Shown one piece after another: positions 1 to 10,798 of a DNA stretch of 64,000 nucleotides. The stretch's first letter is position 1. Every line of letters begins with the position of its first letter. The notes beneath the pieces were generated by a model. The model did not search any database. It was given only the letters and a program-made list of their open reading frames with translations, and was not told the DNA's origin. This stretch comes from Moniliophthora roreri (lineage: Eukaryota; Basidiomycota; Agaricomycetes; Agaricales; Marasmiaceae), in the NCBI GenBank assembly GCA_001466705.2, contig LATX02000023.1, positions 1-64,000 on the forward strand. The letters run 5' to 3'. Position numbers and translations under genes: made by a program.

Positions 1-40
1 ATATTTCGTCTTTGGGTCGAGATATGGGATAAGGTTGCAG

Positions 41-920
41 TAATATGTCGAACCTAGAAAAGACCCACTTTTATTCATTTTACACTACTTTTGAATTGGA
101 ACACTTTAATATGACACAAGATAATGGGTAATAAGGACTAGAGTGAGCCCAGTCTGCTAGTCATTGCCTTAGAGAAGCTACAGTGTGTTGGAAAGTACAA
201 AGAGCTATATGATATGCTATACAGAGGTGTCTAAGCTGTACATTCTGACTTATCTATGTATCAGATCTGAAGCAGATCACTCCTGAAACCTGTAGGGAAC
301 CTAACTATGGCCCAATGAATGCATTGGCTAGTTAACCAAGCTCTCAAAAGTGCTATCAATGGGATTTTAACTTCTACTTTACTTTTCTATGACATCTGCA
401 AAGTGCAAGCTGCAGTCAAACAGTACAGAGGTACTTAGAGGAGACATCAAAACAGAAAGACGGCTTAGAACAGAAATGATCATAGAACGATCCTGCTCCG
501 AAGTCAATATACGGATCAGAGTCAAAGCAGGCAATCTCTTAATAAAGAATTCACCAGTGGCTAAACAATATGCAATAAGCAAACTAGGTACAAAGACTGC
601 TTGGAAAGACAGAAATCACTTCCAAAGGACATTCACTACCTATAGACAGATACAACAAGACATATGAAGAATATCTAACATGCAAGAAATCCTAAATAAG
701 ACCGAGCGTGCATTGTCAAAGGAGATAGGGACAATGACAGCATGTTCCGACCTTGGAAACTTTGGCATCTAGGCCTCTGCCGATGTGCAGATACTAGAAA
801 AGGGGAAATGCTGTCAAAAGACAGGACGGATACAGCCATCCACTTGTAGATACCTGACTTAGAAAAGAGAAAATACAAATTATAGAATCTAGAACACCTG
901 GAAACATAGATACCCATGTG
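41..920 (+). repeat. TAATATGTC-family dispersed repeat, 5' part
   Basis: This is the 5' half of a dispersed 1.75-kb repeat whose full copies lie at 3,757-5,510, 27,934-29,684 and 30,587-32,352. It starts TAATATGTCGAACC and is cut by the single N at 921. Short ORFs on both strands recur in every copy but show no protein-like conservation, so I treat them as noise. Confidence 0.85.
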
Positions 921-921
921 N

Positions 922-1326
922 AGTAACAATGGCTAAATAGATAATCAAACAGACATAATAGTCTGCTAATGTCGGCATATGAGTAAGTACTATTACAAAT
1001 GTGAGAAGGAAAGGGGTACTGGGAATGTGTATGTGTCCAATAGAGAGGGAAGCATAGGACAGGTGGAAAAAGTGTAACATTACCCCCCTGTCAAGGGCAA
1101 AACTCTGTATTGCTGATCTAAGACTCTCCGTCTCCATACAACTCTGTATTGTAATCTTCTGACGTATCAGGCATTTCATCCACACTCCGAAGCCTTGGGG
1201 TGGTCGGAGTGTCTTGTGTAGGTTGCCAACCACTAGCTACCTGTTCATCAACGGACAGTAGCCCCAAGAACCTTTCTACCTTCCGTGGATCCGCCCTGAT
1301 GAACATCAACTCCATGTCCCTGTCGT
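922..1326 (-). pseudogene. Chromovirus 3' end: third-ORF C-terminus plus LTR fragment
   Basis: On the minus strand, 1,118-1,326 encodes the C-terminal part of the extra ORF found upstream of the 3' LTR in the full chromovirus at 13,394-23,464; both end in the residues DYNTELYGDGES and a stop. It is followed by a G-rich polypurine stretch (about 1,082-1,090) and then an LTR fragment (922-1,079) resembling the LTR at 13,394-13,831. The N-terminal side is cut by the repeat beginning at 1,327 and the far LTR side ends at the N at 921. The copy differs at many residues, so it is a separate, older insertion. Confidence 0.75.
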
Positions 1327-2247
1327 TAATATGTCGAACCTAGAAAAGACCCACTTTTATTCATTTTACACTATTTCTGAATTGGAACACTTTAATATGA
1401 CACGACTATTACCCATTATTCCTGATCTCACTCGGGAGTCTGCTAGTCATTGCCTTAGAGAAGCTGTGGTACCTTAGAAAGTACGAAGAGCTATATGATA
1501 CGCTATACAGAGGTGTCTAAGCTGTACTTTCTAACCTATCTATGTATCAGATCCAAAGTGGATCACTCCCAAAACCTGTAGGGAATCTAACTATGGCCTA
1601 ATGAATGCATTGGCTAGTTAACCAAGCTCTCAAAGTGCTATCAATGGGATTTTAACTTCTACTTTACTTTTCTATGACATCTGCAAAGTGCAAGCTGTAG
1701 TCAAACAGTACAGAGGTACTTAGAGGAGACATCAAAACAGAAAGACAACTTAGAACAGGAACAATCATAGAACAATCCTCCTCCGAAGTTAATATACAGA
1801 TCAGAGTCAAAGCAGGTGATCTCTTAATAAAGAATTCACTGGCGGCTAAGCAATATGCGATAAGCAAACTAGGTACAAAAACTGCTCAGAAAGACAGAAA
1901 TCACTTCTGAAGGACATCCACTACCTACAGACAGATACAACGAGACATATAAAGAATATCTAACACGCAAGAAATCCTAAATAAGACTAAGCATGCATTG
2001 TCAAAGGAGATAGGAACAATAACAGCATGTTCCAACCTCAGAAACTTTGGCATCTAGGCCTCTGCCGATGTGCAGATACTAGAAAAGGGAAATGCTGTCA
2101 AAAGACAGGACGGATACAGCCATCTGCTCATAGATACCCGACTTAGAAAAGAGAAAATACAAATTATAGAATCTAGAACACCTGGAAACATAGATACCCA
2201 TGTGGATATGGTCAGATACTCTAGTGGCCAGACTCCATGACATCCAA
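1327..2247 (+). repeat. TAATATGTC-family dispersed repeat, 5' part
   Basis: Second copy of the 1.75-kb family. It begins TAATATGTCGAACC and stops at the N at 2,248. It is inserted into the third ORF of a chromovirus relic (922-1,326). No target duplication can be checked because its 3' end is missing. Confidence 0.85.
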
Positions 2248-2492
2248 NCTCCCTGCAAATTTTCAGTATTATCTTTTATACACCTATTACACCAGATGCA
2301 TTGACCAGGGCAGTAATATATTTTTCATATAATATATCAAAAATTTTAGTATATACTCAATTACCCAGAATTTATGATTTGTCAGAATTTCCCAGATGTA
2401 AGGTCAAATATAGAAATTGTTTCATGATCAAATATTATACAGATTAGATGTGCCCATAATGTCCCATTATTCCCTACCAAGGCATGTAACTG

Positions 2493-3119
2493 CTAATCAC
2501 AGAAATACAAAACAGTGCTGTCTTCATCATATATGTGTCTGACTTCCGGAGATTGCATCTGTGGTGCAGAGCAAATTGTGTTGAATGTTGTCTTCACATT
2601 AGCCTTGGCCTCTGATGTGTCCTCAGTGAGAGCCAGATTATTCAGGTCTATGTTGAGCAGTTCTGGAATCTCAGCTGGCATCTATGTCATTTTTGGTTTA
2701 ACAGTAATGTCAATCCACCACTTCTTCTCCTCAGCTTTACTACCATTGTAGAAGTAATAGATACCTTATACCAACTTCCTGATGTGCTCCTTATTGCTAT
2801 CAACAATCACCATGAGAGACTGGTTAGTAAAAGTCCTGACAGGCAATTTTTCCACTGAAGAAGGTGATGTATCTTGCCACAGCCTGCCTTTCTTTCACAT
2901 AGGTATAATAGTGCCCATTTGTTGTTTTGTTGTCTGAATGTAAGTTGGTTTAGGCAGGTCTGCAAACTTGACCTGAATTAACCTATCGACCAGATTTGGA
3001 TAAAGACACCAATGCTGGAGTGTAGATGCAGCAGAGAAGGAGGCTACAGGAAGAGGAGGTAAGGGCAGTGAGAGTGATAGACAAGGTGGAGTGGGAGGTG
3101 GAGTGGGAGGTAGAGACAC
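2493..3119 (-). pseudogene. Unrecognised decayed coding fragments
   Basis: The minus strand has a run of protein-like fragments split by stops. One near 3,119-2,895 has a Pro/Ser-rich start. One near 2,760-2,690 contains KWWIDITVKPK. One at 2,681-2,493 is a 62-residue stretch that is acidic and hydrophobic. They lie in sequence and may be exons of one gene. I do not recognise a family and cannot define splice sites. The flanking 2,249-2,492 is AT-rich and holds nothing else I can name. Confidence 0.3.
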
Positions 3120-3394
3120 ATATTGTTACAGTTTTTCGTCAGACTTTCTTTTTTGTCATTTAAGTGCTGTACCATACATCATATGCTTCCCATTAACATC
3201 TGGACATTTTCACCTTCCCAGTTCCCTTTTTCAGTTTATCTTATCTAGTTTCCATTTCCTTCTATCTCATTCTATTCATGACATTATGATGACTTTATTT
3301 TCTTTCTTCTTGTTTCTTTCAAGTTCTTTTTCCTTAGTCATCTTTATTCCATTATATTCTGAGACATTCTACTTAGTGCAAACAAGTAGATACA

Positions 3395-3625
3395 AGGGAT
3401 GTATAAAGGTAGATACAGAAAGGGTCATAGCTCTCCAGCTTGACCTAGTTAATTCAACTTGTGTCCAAAGCAACATCTGAACCCAAGACATCTAGCAGAA
3501 GGTTTTACCTACTGTTGAGTTGTCAAGCTTGAACTTGAACCTTAAACTTGATGTCACTTGTCTAGTGGTGTTAAGTTAGTTGTCATTGCTGTGCAAGTAA
3601 CATAACAAAAGGTCAAGCTGATTGT
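3395..3625 (+). repeat. Chromovirus LTR 3' portion with adjacent primer-binding site
   Basis: This is the end of an LTR related to the 438-bp LTRs at 13,394 and 23,027, in sense orientation, terminating GTAACATAACA at 3,607. AGCTTGACCT lies inside it at 3,437-3,446. Its exact reverse complement AGGTCAAGCT follows the LTR at 3,610-3,619, where a primer-binding site should be. The full-length element has the same pair. Sequence from 3,620 to 3,756 is the start of an internal region, then cut by the next repeat. Confidence 0.7.
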
Positions 3626-3756
3626 TGCTGACCTGTCTAGGTCTAGGCATCATCTCCAAACTGAAACATGACGCTGCCAAGAGCTTGTCTTACAGCAGCA
3701 GAAGAAACTGACCTCGACAACCAGCTTGAAGTAGCACAATAGTTATTGAACCCCGA

Positions 3757-5510
3757 TAATATGTCAAACCTAGAAAAGACCCACTTTTATTCATTTTACA
3801 CTATTTCTGAATTGGAACACTTTAATATGACACAAGATAATGGGTAATAAGGACTAGAGTGAGCCCAGTCTGCTAGTCATTGCCTTAGAGAAGCTGTGGT
3901 ACCTTAGAAAGTACAAAGAGCTATATAATACGCTATACAGAGGTGTCTAAGCTGTACTTTCTAACCTATCTAAGTATCAGATCCAAAGTGGATCACTCCC
4001 GAAACCTGTAGGGAATCTAACTATAGCCCAATGAATGCATTGGCTAGTGAACCAAGCTCTCAAAGTGCTATCAATGGGATTTTAACTTCTACTTTACTTT
4101 TCTATGACATCTGCAAAGTGCAAGCTGCAGTCAAACAGTACAGAGGTACTTAGAGGAGACATCAAAACAGAAAGACGACTTAGAACAGGAACAATCATAG
4201 AACAATCCTCCTCTGAAGTCAATATATGAATCAGAGTCAAAGCAGGCGATCTCTTAATAAAGAATTCACTGGCGGCTAAACAATATGCGATAAGCAAACT
4301 AGGTACAAAGACTGCTTGGAAAGACAGAAATCACTTCTGAAGGACATCCACTACCTACAGACAGATACAATGAGACATATGAAGAATATCTAACGCACAA
4401 GAAATCCTAAATAAGACCAAGTGTGCATTGTCAAAGGAGATTGGAACAATAACAGCATGTTCCGACCTTGGAAACTTTGGCATCTAGGCCTCTGCCGATG
4501 TGCGGATACTAGAAAAGGGAAATGCTGTCAAAAGACAGGACAGATACAGCCATCCACTCATGGATACCTGACTTAGAAAAGAGAAAATACAAATTATAGA
4601 ATCTAGAACACCTGGAAACATAGATACCCATGTGGATATGGTCAGATACTCTAGTGGCCAGACTCCATGACATCCAAATAATCCCTCTTTTAGTATCTCA
4701 GTCACTCATTTGTCATTTCCTGAATTATCGGACATTATTTATAATTTTCTGTAGATATATTCCTTAGACTGTATATAAGGACAGCTAGATATTTGTACAT
4801 ACTCAAGTAACTCTGCCCCCTCTGATTGTGAATACATGATGAGTTTGTTTGGTATATAAATTTGTGTGCCATTCTAGTTTTGCTTCCTCACTACAGGCCC
4901 TGGAGATTGGTCCTGAGTGACTCCAGAGAGATAGAAATCTGATAACGAACTTGTGTTGTAAGAGATAAGAGTAATATCTTGAGTGTGTTATAGCACTTTT
5001 CTAAGAGAAACTTTACACCAAGAAGGAGCCTTGGGCACTTGGAGTGTGGCCTGTGTGTGTATCAGGTTGTGACACACTTAGAGTCTTAGCAAGGGGTGTG
5101 CCTGCACTGAACTCTTTGTAGAAATTGGTCTAGGACCTTTTTCCAGTACACTGTGTGCTGTAGTTATCTTGAAGAAGTCTTGAACTCCGTAGGGTCAGAC
5201 TATATCGGCTATTGAGTCTTTGTATGGGACTGTAGCTCTTGTGTTTGTGCTTTGTGCACTGTGTTCTTTGTGTTTTGTGTGTGTGTTTGTGATATAAAAC
5301 ATTTTTAAAACCATATATACTCCTCTGAAGGTGAACACTTTGAAGTAGAACACTTCAATAAGAGAGAATCAACCTAGCTAGGAGTTTTGTTGGCATTCTA
5401 AGTGCAGTAACTCTGATCACGTCGATCCACACTTGCACAACAAACTGAGTTAGACTTTTGGAGGTTATCTTTTTGGGTAGTTTTCCACTAGTCTTATCTT
5501 AGACAAATTA
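3757..5510 (+). repeat. TAATATGTC-family dispersed repeat, complete copy
   Basis: Complete 1,754-bp copy. It starts TAATATGTC and ends GACAAATTA, giving a short imperfect terminal inverted repeat TAATWTGTC. A TATA-like box (TATATAAGG near 4,779-4,787) and GT-rich sequence (about 5,220-5,290) are inside. There is no long ORF. It shares motifs such as GACTAG..GTGAGCCC and GAAACCTGTAGGGAACC with the element at 18,164-20,995, so both may be long LTRs or non-autonomous LTR elements. No direct target duplication is visible outside the ends. Confidence 0.85.
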
Positions 5511-5619
5511 CTGAGCCAGCGGGTTGTCTATCAATATTGCTAGTGCCGAGCTGAATTCGTATAATGGTGCCTATATGATAGTTAGCCATGTATCATACTA
5601 CTGTTGATTACATACCTCT

Positions 5620-6470
5620 GGCTCAAAACCTTCACCTGTCTCAAGCCATTCTCTGAGCATCCCAATATGGGTTGTCCATGTCCGCATGAGTGACAGGAAA
5701 TCCAGTGTTCACATTGATCAAGTTGAAAAAATTGAGAGATTCCAACTGATGGTTGACGAAAAGTGCCTGCTTCTCAAGGAAGAGGCACACAATGGCATCC
5801 TGCTGTTGCTTTTCATCTGAAACTGAAGGGTCAACCTCAATGTCTTCCTGCATGCGGAGTTCATTGGAAGCAAAGTAATACTCTGGGGGCTACATTTCAT
5901 GTCAGTTACTGTAGCCTACTACACATTGTATAGCAATACTGCAGGTTCAAAGCCATTCCCTTTATCCAGCCATTCTCCAAGCATGCCAATGTGTGCAATC
6001 CATGCTTGACATAGGTCCAGATAATCCTTTGCCTGAGCATAAACAAAGTCCAGGAATTCGACGTATTGGTACTGATGCTTCAGGAAGGATTCCCACTTCT
6101 TGAGGAACAAGCGAACCACCTGATTCTGTTGAAGTTTCTCATTGGAAATTAGCTGTTGCTGCAGTGGTGTAATTGGAGAGTAGAGATTCTTGGCACCTTC
6201 GTGAGCATTAGACTGAGAGGATTGAGGCTGATTGCAGTTGAGAACAGGGTGGGGTGCAAACCTCTTGTAAATGTCAGTGAAAATGTCCTTTCAAGCGTGT
6301 AAAGGTTGAATTTCACAAAATAGGGTGCCACGTTCATTGTCCGATGAGTCCAGCTCATCTACCTGAGTGTCCTGTTCCTTGTATTCATTGTCGGAAGAGA
6401 TTGCTGCTTCATTATCGATAAAAACATTGCTCTTGCGAAGGGGCATGGTCTGCCCATAGCTGGTCAGTAT
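5620..6470 (-). pseudogene. Unrecognised gene relic with repeated WESF/QALF-type segments
   Basis: The minus strand carries several adjacent coding fragments. One of 66 residues (6,119-5,919) contains VVRLFLKKWESFLKHQ and a Trp-rich second half. One of 70 residues (5,853-5,641) has a similar start, IVCLFLEKQALFVNHQ. The two look like diverged internal repeats of about 65 residues. Stops and a frame change separate them. I do not recognise the family. The relic sits directly next to a full TAATATGTC repeat, and the whole block reappears at 8,058-8,908 through the duplication around the N at 6,849. Confidence 0.35.
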
Positions 6471-6848
6471 CTCATTATTTCAATGCGGAGGCATGGGCAG
6501 TGCCAATTGATGGAATATCTGATCACACTGCAATCCTGACATTATCGACAATGTTTGCCTCCAATTAATTCACTCCATATTTCCAATTACTTATAAATAG
6601 CATAAATATACCCAGTTACTTAAGGGGCAGAAGGCAATAGATAACTGTACCTGAAATAGGAAGCGAATGATGCCGGCTACAATGGGTGTCAGCATTGAAC
6701 TGAGTGGTAACAACGACAAGCATAACTTACCTGATGATGGTGGTCAAGAGGAAAGAGAGGTGACTTTTTGCAGTGGGACAGGTCCAACTCAGGCAGCTCA
6801 ATCATTCTCATGGTCCCTTCCTCTTTCCTCTTGACCACCTCTGGCATT

Positions 6849-6849
6849 N
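6849..6849. other. Assembly gap character (one of ten single Ns)
   Basis: Single Ns occur at 921, 2,248, 6,849, 11,810, 19,025, 24,986, 30,018, 34,764, 48,402 and 53,660. Several coincide with abrupt breaks in repeats or loss of a protein domain, so each should be read as a scaffold join of unknown size, not as one ambiguous base. Confidence 0.85.
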
Positions 6850-9276
6850 TAAGACCAAGTGTGCATTGTCAAAGGAGATTGGAACAATAACAGCATGTTC
6901 CGACCTTGGAAACTTTGGCATCTAGGCCTCTGCCGATGTGCGGATACTAGAAAAGGGAAATGCTGTCAAAAGACAGGACAGATACAGCCATCCACTCATG
7001 GATACCTGACTTAGAAAAGAGAAAATACAAATTATAGAATCTAGAACACCTGGAAACATAGATACCCATGTGGATATGGTCAGATACTCTAGTGGCCAGA
7101 CTCCATGACATCCAAATAATCCCTCTTTTAGTATCTCAGTCACTCATTTGTCATTTCCTGAATTATCGGACATTATTTATAATTTTCTGTAGATATATTC
7201 CTTAGACTGTATATAAGGACAGCTAGATATTTGTACATACTCAAGTAACTCTGCCCCCTCTGATTGTGAATACATGATGAGTTTGTTTGGTATATAAATT
7301 TGTGTGCCATTCTAGTTTTGCTTCCTCACTACAGGCCCTGGAGATTGGTCCTGAGTGACTCCAGAGAGATAGAAATCTGATAACGAACTTGTGTTGTAAG
7401 AGATAAGAGTAATATCTTGAGTGTGTTATAGCACTTTTCTAAGAGAAACTTTACACCAAGAAGGAGCCTTGGGCACTTGGAGTGTGGCCTGTGTGTGTAT
7501 CAGGTTGTGACACACTTAGAGTCTTAGCAAGGGGTGTGCCTGCACTGAACTCTTTGTAGAAATTGGTCTAGGACCTTTTTCCAGTACACTGTGTGCTGTA
7601 GTTATCTTGAAGAAGTCTTGAACTCCGTAGGGTCAGACTATATCGGCTATTGAGTCTTTGTATGGGACTGTAGCTCTTGTGTTTGTGCTTTGTGCACTGT
7701 GTTCTTTGTGTTTTGTGTGTGTGTTTGTGATATAAAACATTTTTAAAACCATATATACTCCTCTGAAGGTGAACACTTTGAAGTAGAACACTTCAATAAG
7801 AGAGAATCAACCTAGCTAGGAGTTTTGTTGGCATTCTAAGTGCAGTAACTCTGATCACGTCGATCCACACTTGCACAACAAACTGAGTTAGACTTTTGGA
7901 GGTTATCTTTTTGGGTAGTTTTCCACTAGTCTTATCTTAGACAAATTACTGAGCCAGCGGGTTGTCTATCAATATTGCTAGTGCCGAGCTGAATTCGTAT
8001 AATGGTGCCTATATGATAGTTAGCCATGTATCATACTACTGTTGATTACATACCTCTGGCTCAAAACCTTCACCTGTCTCAAGCCATTCTCTGAGCATCC
8101 CAATATGGGTTGTCCATGTCCGCATGAGTGACAGGAAATCCAGTGTTCACATTGATCAAGTTGAAAAAATTGAGAGATTCCAACTGATGGTTGACGAAAA
8201 GTGCCTGCTTCTCAAGGAAGAGGCACACAATGGCATCCTGCTGTTGCTTTTCATCTGAAACTGAAGGGTCAACCTCAATGTCTTCCTGCATGCGGAGTTC
8301 ATTGGAAGCAAAGTAATACTCTGGGGGCTACATTTCATGTCAGTTACTGTAGCCTACTACACATTGTATAGCAATACTGCAGGTTCAAAGCCATTCCCTT
8401 TATCCAGCCATTCTCCAAGCATGCCAATGTGTGCAATCCATGCTTGACATAGGTCCAGATAATCCTTTGCCTGAGCATAAACAAAGTCCAGGAATTCGAC
8501 GTATTGGTACTGATGCTTCAGGAAGGATTCCCACTTCTTGAGGAACAAGCGAACCACCTGATTCTGTTGAAGTTTCTCATTGGAAATTAGCTGTTGCTGC
8601 AGTGGTGTAATTGGAGAGTAGAGATTCTTGGCACCTTCGTGAGCATTAGACTGAGAGGATTGAGGCTGATTGCAGTTGAGAACAGGGTGGGGTGCAAACC
8701 TCTTGTAAATGTCAGTGAAAATGTCCTTTCAAGCGTGTAAAGGTTGAATTTCACAAAATAGGGTGCCACGTTCATTGTCCGATGAGTCCAGCTCATCTAC
8801 CTGAGTGTCCTGTTCCTTGTATTCATTGTCGGAAGAGATTGCTGCTTCATTATCGATAAAAACATTGCTCTTGCGAAGGGGCATGGTCTGCCCATAGCTG
8901 GTCAGTATCTCATTATTTCAATGCGGAGGCATGGGCAGTGCCAATTGATGGAATATCTGATCACACTGCAATCCTGACATTATCGACAATGTTTGCCTCC
9001 AATTAATTCACTCCATATTTCCAATTACTTATAAATAGCATAAATATACCCAGTTACTTAAGGGGCAGAAGGCAATAGATAACTGTACCTGAAATAGGAA
9101 GCGAATGATGCCGGCTACAATGGGTGTCAGCATTGAACTGAGTGGTAACAACGACAAGCATAACTTACCTGATGATGGTGGTCAAGAGGAAAGAGAGGTG
9201 ACTTTTTGCAGTGGGACAGGTCCAACTCAGGCAGCTCAATCATTCTCATGGTCCCTTCCTCTTTCCTCTTGACCAC
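6850..9276. repeat. Exact duplicate of 4,412-6,838 following an N (probable assembly artefact)
   Basis: The sequence after the N at 6,849 repeats 4,412-6,838 with no difference I can see over about 2.43 kb (offset 2,438). It contains the 3' part of a TAATATGTC repeat (to 7,948) and the coding relic at 8,058-8,908. Divergence resumes inside a tandem-repeat unit. The exactness and the N suggest that two contig ends were abutted rather than merged. Confidence 0.85.
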
Positions 9277-9672
9277 CATCATCTCCAGCATTACCCTCCA
9301 TAGTCATAGTCATCAGCAACGACAGCATGGTGTTCTGCACATTGTCGTCGCTGTCACCATATCTTGCCTTTGACTGATGTCCATGTCGTTTCGCTATTAA
9401 CTTCCTTGTCCTTCTTGACCACCATCATCTCTGGCGTTACCCTCCATAGTCATAGTCATCAGCAACGACAGCGTGGTGTTCTGCACACCATCGTCGCTAT
9501 CACTCTATTTTGCTTCGACCGCTATTAACTTCCTCTTTCCTCTTGACCACCTCTGGCATTACCTTCCATAGTCATAGTTATCGGCGACGATGGCATAGTC
9601 TTCTGTATGCCATTGTCACTGTTGCCATATTTTGCCTCTGACCGATATCCATGTCGTTTCACTATTAACATC
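9256..9672. repeat. Tandem repeat, about 130-145 bp units, three copies
   Basis: Units start near 9,256, 9,400 and 9,529, each containing TCTTGACCACC and CCATAGTCATAG. They differ by scattered substitutions and short indels. The sequence just before the N at 6,849 ends in the third-unit version, which explains why the assembler stopped there. No protein is supported; the short plus-strand ORF that follows from 9,607 is not convincing. Confidence 0.75.
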
Positions 9673-10330
9673 CTTTCCTTCAATGCTTGTGGCACTGCTT
9701 CTCTGCTACATTATGAACACCTTTTCACTTATTTGCTTTCCTTCGATGTCTCTGTTGTTTCACTACCACCTCAACTACTTCACTGTTTTTTAACAGTGTC
9801 CCATGAATCTTGCGATGTTATTTATACTTGTACTCCATCGTTGTCAGTCTAAGTGTTGATTTGTCCGTGAGCTAATTATATACTGATCTAGAGGTTGAAT
9901 CAACTCTCGGACACGAGTTTGAAAACTGCCCCCCACCCAATATCAAACCCATCTCCGTCTGAGATTTAAATTGGTAGAGGTTTATCTTTTTTTTCTTCTT
10001 TTGGAGTTTGAGTTCACTTACCCCTCGACAATTTAGTGCAATTCCACCCTTCTCAGAGTTCACCATTCTTGTTTGTTTGCCCTATTCTATGCTGCACAAG
10101 TATGTTTTTCACTATGAAAGGTTTTTTTTTTTCACCAGATACTGATACTTCTTAATAAGTTCTTGTATGACCATTGGCCATTGGGTAAGTGGTTCCTTTC
10201 ATACCGATGTTACAGTGACAATGACAATGACAATGATTGTAATAATAACAGGATTACCTATTATTAGGCCTGAAGTGTGCTCTCTATTTCAGCAAGTGCA
10301 TATACAGGTAGAGTCATCGTCATACTGTAT
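9673..10330. other. Intergenic, nothing recognised
   Basis: AT-rich sequence with C-rich and T-rich runs (about 9,930 and 10,120) and a short CAATGA/ACAATG microsatellite near 10,214. No convincing coding or RNA signal. Confidence 0.5.
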
Positions 10331-10422
10331 GTCCAATTAGCTCAGTGGTAGAGCACTTCAATTCAATGCATTGAGGACACATCTGTCTTGGAATGTCCCA
10401 GGTTCAAATCCTGGATTGGACT
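10331..10422 (+). tRNA. tRNA or tRNA-like gene, isotype unresolved
   Basis: A 7-bp acceptor stem pairs perfectly (GTCCAAT at 10,331-10,337 with ATTGGAC at 10,415-10,421). The D arm GCTC-AGTGGTA-GAGC and the T arm CCAGG-TTCAAAT-CCTGG are perfect. The A box (TAGCTCAGTGG) and B box (GGTTCAAATCC) match RNA polymerase III consensus, and a T run follows at about 10,436-10,440. The anticodon region is about 40 nt and so needs an intron or a long variable arm. A standard intron after position 37 would give anticodon TCA with one mismatched stem pair, which is unusual. A tRNA-derived SINE head is an alternative. Confidence 0.7.
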
Positions 10423-10475
10423 TTCTTTAGGTTTCTTTTTACAAAATATACATCTTTTGTTATACTGTAGTTTTT

Positions 10476-10603
10476 CAAATAGTCAGAGTCTTTCTCTAAA
10501 ATGGAAGCCTATGAAGATGGATAAGAAGCAGTTATCTATCAAATAGTCAGAGTCTTTCTCCAAAATAGAAGCCCATGAAGATGGAGAAGCAGCAGTTAGC
10601 TTC
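10476..10603. repeat. 64-bp tandem duplication
   Basis: CAAATAGTCAGAGTCTTTCT begins at 10,476 and again at 10,540. The two units are near-identical with a few transitions and a 3-nt indel. The remaining sequence to 10,798 shows no gene. Confidence 0.8.
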
Positions 10604-10798
10604 CAAGTTCAAGCTTTGGACTAAACTTGTGCTAAAGATTGTAGTTGTCTTTATGTTATCTAATCACACACTTGCTAATAAATGTGTTTCACCTGTTACA
10701 TTCAGAAATAGGGTGATTTGAGCAGTTTGAAAGAGAAATTTATGCTTCAATAAGTAATATACTTCTGCTCACTTCTCTAGCTGCACTACATTGTTACT

